Shown: positions 43,341 through 53,093, counted from the stretch's first letter. The stretch is 53,660 bases of DNA from Acetobacteraceae bacterium (GCA_030037175.1 JASHRV010000260.1:1-53660), one strand, 5' to 3'. Notes: generated from the letters alone by a model not told the origin. Translations and numbers: made by a program.

Positions 43341-43530
43341 AGCGCGATCGGCGGATGTGGCCAAAGATCTGTACCATCTGGCCCGTAGAAGCGTTTTGGA
43401 CGGGGTTAATGGATTGAAATGATGGGGGATTTTTCGCGAGGCCGGATGCCTGCCGCCGCCCAATCCGGCCACAAAAAGTCAAGTTGGGATGATATCTTAA
43501 AGCAGATTATGAGCTAGGCTGAAGAAGGTT

Positions 43531-43663
43531 GTTCTCTTTTGAAAAAGAGAACCAGAAAACTTTTGCTGTTTTTGGGTCCGTCGTTCGTTCAGAGTCCCGG
43601 GCTGGCGCCGGGTCCGGAAAACGGGAAAAAGTCTTTTTGCTTCTTTTTCTTCAGAAAAAGAAG
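43531..43663. repeat. Interspersed hairpin-ended repeat, copy B
   Basis: 133 bp. The left stem GTTCTCTTTT-GA-AAAAGAGAAC and right stem CTTCTTTTTC-TTCA-GAAAAAGAAG are both perfect. Orientation is inverted relative to copies A and C. It lies between convergent genes, 15 bases from the rpmB stop. The preceding 43341-43530 shows no gene. Confidence 0.85.
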
Positions 43664-43678
43664 ACTCTCTCTACCTGG

Positions 43679-43978
43679 CTAGCCGGCGGCAGCCCCTGCT
43701 GCGCGAATCCGCTCGACCTGCCGCTTGAGCACCCGCGCTTCCTCTGGCAGGCGCCGGGTCGGCGTGCCCAGCAGGAAGGCATCGAGCCCGCCCTTGTGCT
43801 CGATCGTAGAGAGCGCGCGTGTCGAGAGCCGGATCCGGACCGTCCGGCCCAGGATATCCGACATGAGCGACGCCTCCTGCAGGTTGGGCAGGAAGCGGCG
43901 GCGTGTCTTGTTGTTGGCGTGGCTGACGTTGTTGCCGGTCAGCACGCGCTTGCCTGTGAGCTCACACATGCGCGACAT
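43679..43978 (-). CDS. rpmB: 50S ribosomal protein L28
   Basis: 99 residues. [20 protein letters not shown] is the L28 N-terminus, with [13 protein letters not shown] and [20 protein letters not shown] further on. ATG 43978 follows GAGAGGTCC; the track start at 44113 is spurious. Large-subunit ribosomal protein. Single gene with a hairpin-ended repeat directly downstream. Confidence 0.97.
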   Translation of the reverse strand: MSRMCELTGKRVLTGNNVSHANNKTRRRFLPNLQEASLMSDILGRTVRIRLSTRALSTIEHKGGLDAFLLGTPTRRLPEEARVLKRQVERIRAAGAAAG

Positions 43979-44028
43979 CGGGGGACCTCTCGAAGGAAGC
44001 GGGCTTATGGCGGAGCCGATATTCCGCG

Positions 44029-45894
44029 TCAACCCGGCGCAACCGCCGCCTCCACCGCCTTCATCCCTTCCGCGAGTTCTCCGTTCTCCCGCTCCACCGC
44101 CTGCAGCGCCCACATCCGCGCATAGAGCCCGCCTCGCGCCAAAAGCGCAGCGTGCGTGCCGCGTTCAACCACCGTCCCCGCCTCGAGCACGAGGATCTCG
44201 TCCGCATCCACCACCGTCGAGAGCCGATGCGCGATCATCAGCGTCGTTCGCCCCTGCTCGAGCGAGCGCAGCGCCGCTGCAATCTCCCGTTCCGTCGCCG
44301 TATCAAGCGCGCTCGTCGCCTCGTCCAGGATCAGGATGCGTGGGTTCTTGAGCAGGGTGCGCGCAATCGCGACGCGCTGCTTCTCTCCGCCCGAGAGCTT
44401 GAGCCCGCGCTCGCCCACGCGCGTTGCATATCCCTCCGGCAGGCCATGCACGAAGTCGTGCACCTGCGCGAGACGAGCCGCCGCCTCGACCTCCCTCTCC
44501 GTGGCATCCGGCCGGCCATAGGCGATGTTGTAGCGGATGGTGTCGTTGAAGAGCACGGTGTCCTGCGGCACGATTCCGATCGCGGCGCGCAGGCTTGCCT
44601 GCGTCACGGTGCGGATGTCCGTCCCATCGATCAGGATCCGCCCCGCCGTCGGTTCGTAGAATCGGAAAAGCAGCCGGGTGATCGTGGATTTTCCCGATCC
44701 GGTCGGCCCCACGATCGCAAGCGTCCCGCCCGCCGGCACGGAAAAGCTCACCCCGCGCAGGACCTCGCGCTCCGGCGTGTATCCGAACCGCACGCCCTCG
44801 AACGTCACCGCTCCTTTGAGCTTTGCGGGCGCGGGCAAGGCGGGCGCGCCCGGCGGATCGGCAATCTCCGGCACCACCGTGAGGAGGCGGAACATCTGCT
44901 CCATGTCGAGCAGCCCCTGGCGCATCTCGCGATAGACGAAGCCGAGAAAATTGAGCGGCTGATAAAGCTGCAGCAGATAGGTGTTCACCAGCACGAATTT
45001 GCCCACCGTCATCGTGCCTGCCCGCACCCCCTCGGCCGCCAGCAGCATGATGATGGCAAGCCCTACGGCGACGATTGCCGCCTGGCCGCTGTTGAGCATG
45101 TCGAGCGTCACCTGAGAGCGTACGGCCGCGCGCTCATAGAGTGCCAGCGACTCGTCGAATCGCGCCGCCTCGTGCGCCTCGTTGCCGAAATACTTGACCG
45201 TCTCGTGATTGATCAGGCTGTCGAGAGCCTTGTTCTTCGCCTCGTTGTCCACATCGTTCATCTGCCTGCGGATGCGCAGCCGCATTCCGGTGAAGCCGAC
45301 CGTGAATGCGAGATAGGCACCGACCGCGGCGAAGGTGATGAGCGCGAACCGCCAGTCGAAGAGCCGCCAGAGCACCAGCGTGACCAGAACGACCTCGAAG
45401 AGGGTCGGCAGCACGTTGAACACGGCAAGCCGGAGCACGCTCTCGATGCCGGCGGTGCCGCGGTCGATGGCCCGCCCGAGCGCGCCGGTCTGCCGGTCGA
45501 GATGAAAGCGCAGCGAAAGAAGGTGCAGATGGCGGAACGTCTGGAGCGCGATCCGCCGCACCGCCCGCTGCTGCACGGCGGCGAACAGCGCGTCGCGCAG
45601 CTCGGCGAAGCCCGAGGAGCCGAGGCGCAGCAGCCCATAGGCCAGGATCATCGCCACCGGGATCACCAGGATCGGGTTCGCTCCCTTCGGCGCCAAGGCA
45701 TCCACCGCGCGCGAATAGGCGATCGGCACGAGCACGGTCGCGACCTTGGCCGCGACCAGCGCCCCGCCCGCCGCGACGATGCGCAGCCGTGCCCCGGCAT
45801 CGTTCTTCGGCCAGAGATAAGGCAGCAGCGAGCGGAAGACGCCGAAAGGCATTCCCTGGCGGGAAGCCGAGGGTTCAGAAGCGGGCGCGGACAT
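44029..45894 (-). CDS. ABC exporter, ATM1/HMT1-like (fused permease-ATPase)
   Basis: 621 residues from ATG 45894. The N-terminal six-helix exporter domain includes [20 protein letters not shown] and [20 protein letters not shown], the segment diagnostic of ATM1/HMT1 transporters, and [23 protein letters not shown]. The C-terminal ATPase has [37 protein letters not shown] and [16 protein letters not shown]. The family exports glutathione-linked sulfur species or metal-glutathione conjugates. It is divergent from the NUDIX gene, with a tandem repeat in the shared upstream region. Confidence 0.93.
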   Translation of the reverse strand: MSAPASEPSASRQGMPFGVFRSLLPYLWPKNDAGARLRIVAAGGALVAAKVATVLVPIAYSRAVDALAPKGANPILVIPVAMILAYGLLRLGSSGFAELRDALFAAVQQRAVRRIALQTFRHLHLLSLRFHLDRQTGALGRAIDRGTAGIESVLRLAVFNVLPTLFEVVLVTLVLWRLFDWRFALITFAAVGAYLAFTVGFTGMRLRIRRQMNDVDNEAKNKALDSLINHETVKYFGNEAHEAARFDESLALYERAAVRSQVTLDMLNSGQAAIVAVGLAIIMLLAAEGVRAGTMTVGKFVLVNTYLLQLYQPLNFLGFVYREMRQGLLDMEQMFRLLTVVPEIADPPGAPALPAPAKLKGAVTFEGVRFGYTPEREVLRGVSFSVPAGGTLAIVGPTGSGKSTITRLLFRFYEPTAGRILIDGTDIRTVTQASLRAAIGIVPQDTVLFNDTIRYNIAYGRPDATEREVEAAARLAQVHDFVHGLPEGYATRVGERGLKLSGGEKQRVAIARTLLKNPRILILDEATSALDTATEREIAAALRSLEQGRTTLMIAHRLSTVVDADEILVLEAGTVVERGTHAALLARGGLYARMWALQAVERENGELAEGMKAVEAAVAPG

Positions 45895-45902
45895 GGAGGC
45901 TA

Positions 45903-45930
45903 ATATGGGGAGGCGGATATGGGGAGGCGG
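45903..45930. repeat. 14-bp tandem repeat in a divergent promoter region
   Basis: ATATGGGGAGGCGG occurs twice head to tail, followed by a further ATAT. It lies just upstream of the ABC exporter start in the 95-bp gap to the NUDIX gene. It contains GGAGG-like sequence on the plus strand. Confidence 0.8.
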
Positions 45931-45989
45931 ATATAGGAACGCGATCTTTCGCTTGGGAAGAGGGGTCCTCTGCACTACCTCGGCAGGCG

Positions 45990-46808
45990 ATGACGCACGA
46001 TCTCCTTCGCCACATCGCCGCCTGTCGCAACGCTCGCCTCGAGGCGCGCCGGCGGCTCTGGCTTGGCGCCGAGCCCGTCGGCTGGGTCACGGCGGAGGCG
46101 GCGACCGAGATCGAATCGCTCGCGGGCGGGCTCACCTTCGCCGATGCGCACGGCTTCGAAGCAATGGCCGCCTCGCTCGCCCGGGCGGGCCGAGTCCGCT
46201 GGCGGAACGAGGCTTTTTCCGTTCGCGCCCGCCCCGACGGCCCCGAGCTCGCCCGCGTCGACCGCGGCGCGCTTCCTTACCTCGGCATCTGGTCCGAGGG
46301 CGTGCACGTCAACGGCCTCGTCCGCCGCCCAGAGGGGTCCTGGCTCTGGGTCGCCCGGCGGGCGGCGGACAAGGCACTCGACCCCGGCAAGCTCGACCAT
46401 CTGGTCGCCGGCGGCGTCCCGGCCGGCCTTTCTCCTGGCGAAACCCTCGTCAAGGAGGCCGCCGAGGAGGCGGACATCGCGGCCCCGCTTGCCCGTCAGT
46501 CCGTCAGGAAAGGCCAGATCGTTTACTCCATGGACCGCGCCGAGGGCCTCCGCCGCGACCGTCTCCATTGCTACGACCTCTGGCTGCCCGAGGATTTCGT
46601 CCCCCATCCGGCCGATGGCGAAGTCGCCGACTTCACGCTGTGGCCGCTTGCGCAGGTTCTCACCGTCCTGCGCGAGACGAACGCCTTCAAGTTCAACGTC
46701 GCCCTGGTGCTGATCGACCTTTTCCTCCGCATCGGCCTGATCGACCCCGGGAGCGCGGAGGGCCGGGCACTGCGCGCGGGCCTCGACGAGCCGATCGATG
46801 AAAGCTGA
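45990..46808 (+). CDS. NUDIX hydrolase with DUF4743 N-terminal domain
   Basis: 272 residues from ATG 45990. The N-terminal domain (residues 1-105) resembles DUF4743, as in fungal Tnr3-type NUDIX proteins. The NUDIX box is GGVPAGLSPGETLVKEAAEE, with Lys for Arg in the REUxEE core and Asp for the following Gly (EEADI). It ends FKFNVALVLIDLFLRIGLID. Relatives hydrolyse damaged thiamine diphosphate or similar pyrophosphates; the substrate here is untested. Confidence 0.87.
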   Translation: MTHDLLRHIAACRNARLEARRRLWLGAEPVGWVTAEAATEIESLAGGLTFADAHGFEAMAASLARAGRVRWRNEAFSVRARPDGPELARVDRGALPYLGIWSEGVHVNGLVRRPEGSWLWVARRAADKALDPGKLDHLVAGGVPAGLSPGETLVKEAAEEADIAAPLARQSVRKGQIVYSMDRAEGLRRDRLHCYDLWLPEDFVPHPADGEVADFTLWPLAQVLTVLRETNAFKFNVALVLIDLFLRIGLIDPGSAEGRALRAGLDEPIDES

Positions 46809-46842
46809 TGTAGGATAGTGCGGTTCGCGTCGGGGATGTCGG

Positions 46843-48351
46843 TTGGCCTCTGTTGCAAGGGGATTGCGGGAAGCCTGGCCGGCCGGCGCCTTCGTGGTTC
46901 TCGTCGTGCCGCTTTGCCTGTTCTTCTCGGTTGTCGTGCCCTTCGGCAACGTGCCTGACGAGCCGGCCCATATCGGGAGAGCGCAATCTCTCCTGCACGG
47001 TCAGCTGATCGGCCGCCGCGGCCTGGTCATGCTTCCGGGCGGAACCGCGCCGGTCCTGCTCGACGGCGTCGACGTGGATCCTGCGGCGATGCAGGCCGCG
47101 CTCGTTCTCGGCGCGATCCCGCCGCACGTGAGCCGGGCCGCGTTGCAGCGGGCGCGCCGCATGGGTTGGAGCGGTAAGCGCACGTTCGTCGAGATTGGCA
47201 CGATTGCCGGCTATTGGCCCGCCTTCTATGTGCCGGCCGCCGTCGCGCTGGAGGCAGCGCGGCTGTTCGGCGCCTCTCCGTTCGAGGCGCTCTTTGCCGG
47301 CCGGATCGCGAACGCGCTCTGCTATGGGTTGCTCGGAACCGCCGCCCTTTTGCTCGCCCGACGCGCCCGCTTCCTGCTTTTCTGCACGCTCTCCGTCCCG
47401 ATGGCTTTCTCGCTCGGCGCATCGTTCAACGAGGATGGGCTGCTGATCGCCGCAACCGTGCTTGCCGCCGCCTTGCTCACCCGCGTGTCCGACCAAGCTG
47501 ATCCGGGCCCCGCTTATCCGGACATCCGGCGCGGGCGGTGGTCATATCGCGCCGCCGCGCTGCTTCTCGCCAACGTGGTCCTGGCGAAGCCGCCTTACCT
47601 GCCGCTGCTCTTCATGCTTCTCGTGCCGCTGCCGCCGCCCACGGCGTGGGCGCCCCTCAGACCCGTGCTTCTGTCGCGACTGGCCGTGGTCGCGCTGATC
47701 GCGCTCTGCGTGCTCGCCTGGACGGCGGTCATGGTGCTGCACACCTCGACCCCGGCCCCGCGCCCTGCCTATCACCCCGGACCTCTCTGGCCGGGCAATC
47801 CCGGCCGCGTCTTCACCGGGACCGATCCCATGGCCCAGATCCGGGTGCTTGCCGCGGACCCGCTCCGCATCGTGACGTTGCCGGTCTTCACGATCCTCCA
47901 CGACATCTGGATCACGCGCCAGACCGTGGGCATTCTCGGCTGGCTCGATGTGCTTCTGCCGCCGTGGCTCTACCGCGCCTGGTTCGTGGCCATCCCTGCG
48001 GCCTTGCTCGCTGATCTGCTCCACCCGTCCGAGGCCGGCGCGAGCGCGACACCCCAGCCGCCGCGCCTTCCCGACACGCTGCTTCTTCTCGTGGGCGCAT
48101 TCGGGTGCTTTCTCGGCGTCTATCTCTCCCAATATCTCATCTGGACCAATGTCGGGCTCGCCAGGGTGGAAGGACCGCAGGGACGCTATCTTTTGCCGAT
48201 CGTGCCGATGATCGCGTTCGCGCTGCCGCGCCTGAGGCTGCGCGGCGGTGCCGGGCTCTCGGCCGCGCTCGGCATAGCGCCCACGCTTGTCGCCGCACTT
48301 CAGCTCGTGGCTCTGCCCATCATGCTGGTGATGGTGTATTACGTTACGTGA
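46843..48351 (+). CDS. DUF2142 multi-spanning membrane protein
   Basis: 502 residues with TTG start. The first helix is AFVVLVVPLCLFFSVVVPFG, then the DUF2142 signature NVPDEPAHIGRAQSLLHG, with Asp-Glu on the outer face as in GT-C-type glycosyltransferases. About ten further hydrophobic segments follow, ending ALQLVALPIMLVMVYYV. Possibly a polyprenyl-linked sugar transferase or flippase-type protein; the donor is unknown. It lies 34 bases after the NUDIX gene and ends 10 bases before repeat copy C. Confidence 0.82.
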   Translation: MASVARGLREAWPAGAFVVLVVPLCLFFSVVVPFGNVPDEPAHIGRAQSLLHGQLIGRRGLVMLPGGTAPVLLDGVDVDPAAMQAALVLGAIPPHVSRAALQRARRMGWSGKRTFVEIGTIAGYWPAFYVPAAVALEAARLFGASPFEALFAGRIANALCYGLLGTAALLLARRARFLLFCTLSVPMAFSLGASFNEDGLLIAATVLAAALLTRVSDQADPGPAYPDIRRGRWSYRAAALLLANVVLAKPPYLPLLFMLLVPLPPPTAWAPLRPVLLSRLAVVALIALCVLAWTAVMVLHTSTPAPRPAYHPGPLWPGNPGRVFTGTDPMAQIRVLAADPLRIVTLPVFTILHDIWITRQTVGILGWLDVLLPPWLYRAWFVAIPAALLADLLHPSEAGASATPQPPRLPDTLLLLVGAFGCFLGVYLSQYLIWTNVGLARVEGPQGRYLLPIVPMIAFALPRLRLRGGAGLSAALGIAPTLVAALQLVALPIMLVMVYYVT

Positions 48352-48360
48352 TCGTATCTT

Positions 48361-48483
48361 CTTCTTTTTCTGGAGAAAAAGAAGCAAAAAGACTTTTTTC
48401 CGTTTTCCGGGGGCGGGCGTCGGCGAGAGACTCCGAACGGAAAACGGATAAAAGTTCTTTGGTTCTTTCTTTCAAGAAAGAAC
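48361..48483. repeat. Interspersed hairpin-ended repeat, copy C
   Basis: 123 bp, the shortest copy and same orientation as A. Left stem CTTCTTTTTC-TGGA-GAAAAAGAAG and right stem GTTCTTTCTT-TC-AAGAAAGAAC are both perfect. It lies between convergent DUF2142 and chaC genes. Confidence 0.85.
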
Positions 48484-48510
48484 AGAATTCCTTAGCGAAC
48501 GCATCCCGCT

Positions 48511-49209
48511 CTAGGCCCGGTCCGCGACCTCGGCAGCGAGCCGCTCGAGCCCATGATCGGTCACGCCGAGCGCGGAGAGCGCTGCGATCGTCTGGCTGAG
48601 ATAGCTGGCGCAGCTGCCGAGCGGACCGGCGGCGTGAGCGATCGTGTCCGCGATCTCGTCTTCCGTGAGATGGCGGACATAGCGCGGGTGCGCGTGGTCG
48701 ACGACGAACGTCACTGCCCGGACATTGCCGGCCGCCGTCCGCACCGTCACCCAGCGCGCGCGATAGGCGGTGCCCGACATCTCCCGCCGCCAGACGAGCA
48801 GGAGCTCATCGCGCACATGCGCGGCGGCGATGCGGAACACGATGCCGCGGCACGAGCCGCCGCGGTCGAGCGCCATCATCAGCCCAGGCCGCTCCGGCGT
48901 GCCGCGCCCGAACGGCATCCGAAGGCAGAAGCGCCGATGCCATCCGTGCAGGATCGCGAGGTGCCGCGTGGTGAAGGCGAAGGCCGGGTTCCACATCAGC
49001 GAGCCGTAGCCGAACACGAAGGCGTCGGTGGCCGGGGGATGGGTGGCGAGAACGGCGTCAAGCGAAGCTTCGATCTCCGCGTCGCTTTTCAGCGCGAGGC
49101 CCGGCAGCCTGAGCGCCCGCATCCGCGCGAGCAGCGAGCCGTCTGCCAGCGCTTGGCGTGTGATGCGGAATTCAGCCCCAGCCGCCGGGTCCTCGGAGAT
49201 CTCGCTCAT
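48511..49209 (-). CDS. chaC: Gamma-glutamylcyclotransferase (ChaC family)
   Basis: 232 residues. FVFGYGSLMWNPAFAFTTRH is the substrate-binding loop of ChaC enzymes. RRFCLRMPFGRGTPERPGLM, GIVFRI, TVRTAAGNVRAVTFVVDHAH and GPLGSCASYLSQTIAALSAL follow in family order. It cleaves glutathione to 5-oxoproline and Cys-Gly in the cytosol. The N-terminal 60 residues are less conserved. It is flanked on both sides by hairpin-ended repeats. Confidence 0.92.
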   Translation of the reverse strand: MSEISEDPAAGAEFRITRQALADGSLLARMRALRLPGLALKSDAEIEASLDAVLATHPPATDAFVFGYGSLMWNPAFAFTTRHLAILHGWHRRFCLRMPFGRGTPERPGLMMALDRGGSCRGIVFRIAAAHVRDELLLVWRREMSGTAYRARWVTVRTAAGNVRAVTFVVDHAHPRYVRHLTEDEIADTIAHAAGPLGSCASYLSQTIAALSALGVTDHGLERLAAEVADRA

Positions 49210-49234
49210 GCCTGTGCGACAAGCCAGGAAGATT

Positions 49235-49363
49235 GTTCTCTTTTGAAAAAGAGACCCAGAAAACTTTTATCCGTTTTCAGTCTGTCGTTCGGAGTCCCGA
49301 GTGGGCGCCGGGTCCGGATAACGGATAAAAGTGTTTTTGCTTCTTTTTCTTCAGAAACAGAAG
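49235..49363. repeat. Interspersed hairpin-ended repeat, copy D (degenerate)
   Basis: 129 bp, orientation as copy B. The left stem GTTCTCTTTT/AAAAGAGACC and right stem CTTCTTTTTC/GAAACAGAAG each have one mismatch. It lies between chaC (start) and azoR (end), 3' of azoR. Confidence 0.85.
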
Positions 49364-49412
49364 GGGTGGCTCGCCTGTCCACCGGAGACGAGCCGCCACC
49401 CGGCCCCAATCG

Positions 49413-50021
49413 TCACGCCGCGAGGCGTGTGATCTCCTCGCGTGCGGCCCCGATCGCCGCTTCCCGCTTGTCCGGCCCGAGATTGACGCCCTCGGCACGC
49501 ACGAAACGCACGTCGGTGATGCCGAAAAAGCCGAAGATCCCGCGCAGATAGCTTTCCTGGTGATCGAGAAAGGCGGTTGGCGTGTCGGGCCCATAGAAGC
49601 CGCCGCGCGAGGAGGCGATGACCACCGTCTTGCCGCCGGCCAAACCCACCGGGCCCTTCTCGGTATAGCGGAAGGTCTTGCCGGCAACCGCGAGCCGGTC
49701 GATCCAGGCCTTGAGCTGGCTCGGCACCCCGAAATTGTACATCGGCGCTCCGATCACGACGATATCCGCCGCCAGGAATTCTTCGAGCGCCGCCTGCCCC
49801 GCGGCGAGATCTGCCTGCAGCGAAGCCGCTTCCGGCGCCGCGCCCTGGGCGGCTGCGAGATGCGCGCCCGAAAGATGCCCGACCGGCTCGACCCCGAGAT
49901 CGCGATAGGTCACCGACAGGCCCGGCGTATGGGCACGAAATGCCGCAACGATCTCGGCCGAGAGCGTCCGGCTCACCGAGCCCGCGCCGAGGATGCTCGA
50001 ATCGACATGGAGGAGGTTCAT
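49413..50021 (-). CDS. azoR: FMN-dependent NADH-azoreductase
   Basis: 202 residues from ATG 50021. Flavodoxin-like fold: [20 protein letters not shown] binds the FMN phosphate, [20 protein letters not shown] and [12 protein letters not shown] contact the isoalloxazine. It reduces azo and quinone compounds, a detoxification role. It is divergent from a LysR gene 99 bases away; this pairing is common for azoR and suggests induction by quinone-like compounds. Confidence 0.95.
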   Translation of the reverse strand: MNLLHVDSSILGAGSVSRTLSAEIVAAFRAHTPGLSVTYRDLGVEPVGHLSGAHLAAAQGAAPEAASLQADLAAGQAALEEFLAADIVVIGAPMYNFGVPSQLKAWIDRLAVAGKTFRYTEKGPVGLAGGKTVVIASSRGGFYGPDTPTAFLDHQESYLRGIFGFFGITDVRFVRAEGVNLGPDKREAAIGAAREEITRLAA

Positions 50022-50080
50022 GGTCGTGGTCCCTGGCTGACTTTCCTCCACAGCTGGGCCCCGAGGATGCAGCGCGCTAG

Positions 50081-50106
50081 CCTATATTTCTCGATAGGAT
50101 CCATCG
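50081..50106. promoter_or_regulatory. Overlapping dyads in the azoR/lysR divergent region
   Basis: CCTAT-N8-ATAGG (50081-50098) overlaps CGAT-N7-ATCG (50092-50106). This is the expected place for a LysR operator controlling azoR and lysR. Binding is inferred. Confidence 0.4.
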
Positions 50107-50119
50107 TAGGAGAAGATGG

Positions 50120-51064
50120 GTGCTCGACGGCATTTCGCTTGATCAGCTTCGCACTTTCATCGCCGCTGCCGATACCGGGAGCTTCTCTGCGGCCGGAAGG
50201 CGCCTCAACCGCGCTCAGTCCGTTGTCAGCCAGACCTTGGCCAATCTGGAGGCGGGCCTCGGCCTCGCGCTCTTCGACCGCAGCGGCCGCTATCCCGTCC
50301 TCACCGCCGCCGGGCGCGCCCTCTTGGCCGATGCCCGTGCGGTCGCCGGCGGCATGGACCTTTTCAAGGCACGCGCCAAAGGGCTGGCCGGTGGTCTCGA
50401 GCCCGAGCTCTCGGTTGTCGTCGATGTCATGTTCCCGATCGAGGTCCTGACCTCTGCCGTCGCGGCGTTCCAGGCGGAATTTCCGGCGACCCCGCTCCGC
50501 CTCTATGTCGAGGCGCTCGGTGCCGTGATCGAGCCAGTGCTGGCCGGGACCTGCGCCTTCGGCATCATGGGATCGCTCCCGCTCGCCCCGCCCGAACTCA
50601 CCCGCGAGCGCCTGCTCACCGTGCGCCTCGGCATGCTCGTCTCGCCCCTTCATCCGCTCGCCGCACATGCCGGGCCAATCCCTGCCGCCGTTCTTGCCCG
50701 CCACATCCAGCTCGTGCTGACGGATCGCACACGTCTTTCCGAAGGCCACGAGTTCGGTGTCTTCTCGCCGAAAACTTGGCGGCTCGCCGATCTCGGCGCC
50801 AAGCACGTCTTTCTCCGTGCCGGCCTTGGCTTCGGCGGCATGCCGCTTGCGGCCGTGCGCGAGGACCTTGCTCAAGGCACGCTCGTCGAAATCGCAATCG
50901 AGGACGCACCCGCTGCGCGTCCGCTCATGCCGATGTCCGTGATCTACCGCACCGACACGCCGCCCGGTCCTGCCGGCCGCTGGCTGATCGAGCGCCTGAG
51001 AGAAGCCCCGGCCGCCTGTCCGTCGGGTCAGGATTTCGTTCTGCCCGCCGTTGCGGTTGCGTGA
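50120..51064 (+). CDS. LysR-family regulator (divergent from azoR)
   Basis: 314 residues, GTG start (GATGGGTGCTC context). HTH: LDQLRTFIAAADTGSFSAAG, RRLNRAQSVVSQTLANLEAG. The effector domain is typical (ELSVVVDVMFPIEVLTSAVAAF; FLRAGLGFGGMPLAAVREDL). It is the likely regulator of azoR through the dyads at 50081-50106. The effector may be an electrophile or aromatic compound, by analogy only. Confidence 0.9.
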   Translation: MLDGISLDQLRTFIAAADTGSFSAAGRRLNRAQSVVSQTLANLEAGLGLALFDRSGRYPVLTAAGRALLADARAVAGGMDLFKARAKGLAGGLEPELSVVVDVMFPIEVLTSAVAAFQAEFPATPLRLYVEALGAVIEPVLAGTCAFGIMGSLPLAPPELTRERLLTVRLGMLVSPLHPLAAHAGPIPAAVLARHIQLVLTDRTRLSEGHEFGVFSPKTWRLADLGAKHVFLRAGLGFGGMPLAAVREDLAQGTLVEIAIEDAPAARPLMPMSVIYRTDTPPGPAGRWLIERLREAPAACPSGQDFVLPAVAVA

Positions 51065-51155
51065 AGATTGGCGAGCGGATGATCTAACGCAATCCGCTCA
51101 ACCCCGCCCGCTGCCATAGTCGGAGCATCCTTCAGGCAACGGGACGGGGCCGGAC

Positions 51156-53093
51156 GTGACGGCGAAGATCGCGGTTGTCGAATCCTTGGGCGAGCAGGCG
51201 ATTCTGCTGCCTTCCCTCATCGGCGAGGCGCTCGCCGCCAACGAACGGCTCAAGCTCCGCCTCAGCCTGCTTCAGGAAGCGGCCCTGCAGGCGGCAGAGC
51301 CGGGGCGGACGTTGCGCGATTTCGGCCTCGAGCGCCGCACCGCCGGGTTGACCGACCCCGCGCTCGACGGGCTCGTCTCCGGCGCCCGCGTCATCGCGCC
51401 CGGGCGTCTCTTCTTGCCCGGCGTCGATGTGCTGCTCGGCTCCGTCGGGGATGAGCTCGCCGCGATGCTCGCCCCCCTCCAGGCTGCGGACGCGGAGGCA
51501 AGCCGGCCTCTCGCCGAGCGGGTCGAGCGTGTGCGCAAATCCCTTCCCACCGTCGCGAGCGGCGAGCTCAGCCTCGCCGATATCGCGGCGCTCACCTCCG
51601 CGAGCCCCGACGGCACCGAGAGTCTGCATCGCCTGGTCATGGACCTGCACCAGGCGGTCAACCGGCTTGCCGCCGCGACCTCGGCCGAGACGTTGGACGG
51701 CGCCCGCGTGCACGGCCTCGACGAGGCGGACCGGCGCCGCGTCATCGCGTTCATGCGGGGGCTTCATCGCACTGCCCCGCTCGCCTTCGGTCATCCCGGC
51801 CTCGGTACCACCGCTGTTGCCGCCGGCGCCCGTCTCACCATCCAGAACGATCTCGGCACCACCGAGGCGCACGTGCTCGTCATTCATGTCGAGCCGGATG
51901 CGGTGACGATCACCTACACGGACATCCACCGCCCGCGCGCGAAATTCTTCATTTCCCTTTTCGCCGGGCAGGGCGTGGCCTGGAGCCCGCTCGGCGAGAA
52001 GGCGACCGGCGATCTCGGGGGGGAGTCTTTCTACCTCCTCACCGGTCGCTATGCCGCGTCCGATGAAGCCGGGCTTGAGCGCTTTCTCGAATTTCTGGGT
52101 TCGCGCCTGGTTTTCGTGATCGACTGGAACAAGGCCCGCAAGGCGCTGCAGACCTTCGTCGGCAAGGCCGCCGCCTTCGATCTTCTCGCCTGGGCGGCCG
52201 AGCACGATTTTGGACATCGTGCCTTCCTCGAGCTCGGCGGCACCGATCTTATCTTCGAAACCATCCAGAGCGCGGCGGCCGGCCGCATTCCCTATGGCGT
52301 GCGGCTCGATACCGCGCTCGGTCCCATCGAATGCGTCCACTTCCTCCAGCAGGCGCTGCGCGACACGAGCCAGGGCCTTGCCGCCGGTCGGACGGCACGC
52401 CTCATCCGCGACGAGATCCAGGCCGACCTCGGCCGGCGGTTCGAAACCGCTGCGAGCTCGGTGCTTACGATTCTCGTCCGCCATCTCGGCCTCTCGCGAA
52501 TGCTCGCCGGCACGATCGCGGACATCCTCGCCACGCCCGGCCTGACGACAGCGAGCGAGCGGCGGGCCTTCGCCATGCGCGCCAAGGCGATCGAGGAGAA
52601 GGCCGACCGGCTGACTGTCGAGGCCCGCGAGCTCGCGGCGCGCCTGCGCGAGGCTGGCAGCCTCCGGCCGCTGATCGACGAAATCGAGAATGCGATGGAC
52701 GCGCTCGAGGATTGCGCCTTTTTCCTCGGGCTGCTGCCGGAGCCGGAGGCGGCGCGGCTGGATGTCGCCCCGCTGGTCCGGCTCGCCGGCATCGCGATGG
52801 GAAGCGTGGGCGATCTCGTGCGCGCCGTGGAAGCCGCGTCGCGGCTGCCGGAGGGTGAACGTGCGGATGCTGTCTCCGCCCTACAATCGATTGACGCGGT
52901 GGTGGTGGGCGAGCGCGGTGCGGACCAGGCCGAGCGCGACACCTTCGCCGCCGTCATGCTGGCCCCGTCGGAGGATATGAAATCTCTCGTCCTCGGGCTC
53001 GAGACCGCACGCGCGCTCGAAACCGCGACCGATCATCTTTCGCACTCGGCGCTGCTTCTGCGCGACCGCGTGCTCGAGGCGCTCTCGGCATGA
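51156..53093 (+). CDS. Uncharacterised protein with PhoU/DUF47-like C-terminal helical region
   Basis: 645 residues, GTG start. No enzyme motif recognised. Residues about 1-200 are Leu/Ala-rich helices. Residues about 215-370 look alpha/beta (LTIQNDLGTTEAHVLVIHVE; VFVIDWNKARKAL). The last 250 residues are antiparallel-helix pattern with KAIEEKADRLTVEARELAAR and LIDEIENAMDALEDCAFFLG, which recalls PhoU/DUF47 proteins. Its stop overlaps the start of the PPDK-like gene (ATGA), so the two are translationally coupled. A role as partner or regulator of that enzyme is inference. Confidence 0.7.
   Translation: MTAKIAVVESLGEQAILLPSLIGEALAANERLKLRLSLLQEAALQAAEPGRTLRDFGLERRTAGLTDPALDGLVSGARVIAPGRLFLPGVDVLLGSVGDELAAMLAPLQAADAEASRPLAERVERVRKSLPTVASGELSLADIAALTSASPDGTESLHRLVMDLHQAVNRLAAATSAETLDGARVHGLDEADRRRVIAFMRGLHRTAPLAFGHPGLGTTAVAAGARLTIQNDLGTTEAHVLVIHVEPDAVTITYTDIHRPRAKFFISLFAGQGVAWSPLGEKATGDLGGESFYLLTGRYAASDEAGLERFLEFLGSRLVFVIDWNKARKALQTFVGKAAAFDLLAWAAEHDFGHRAFLELGGTDLIFETIQSAAAGRIPYGVRLDTALGPIECVHFLQQALRDTSQGLAAGRTARLIRDEIQADLGRRFETAASSVLTILVRHLGLSRMLAGTIADILATPGLTTASERRAFAMRAKAIEEKADRLTVEARELAARLREAGSLRPLIDEIENAMDALEDCAFFLGLLPEPEAARLDVAPLVRLAGIAMGSVGDLVRAVEAASRLPEGERADAVSALQSIDAVVVGERGADQAERDTFAAVMLAPSEDMKSLVLGLETARALETATDHLSHSALLLRDRVLEALSA

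Noticed and set aside
44152-45903. 583-residue plus-strand ORF opposite the ABC exporter
   Set aside because: Antisense shadow; the minus strand carries both ABC domains.
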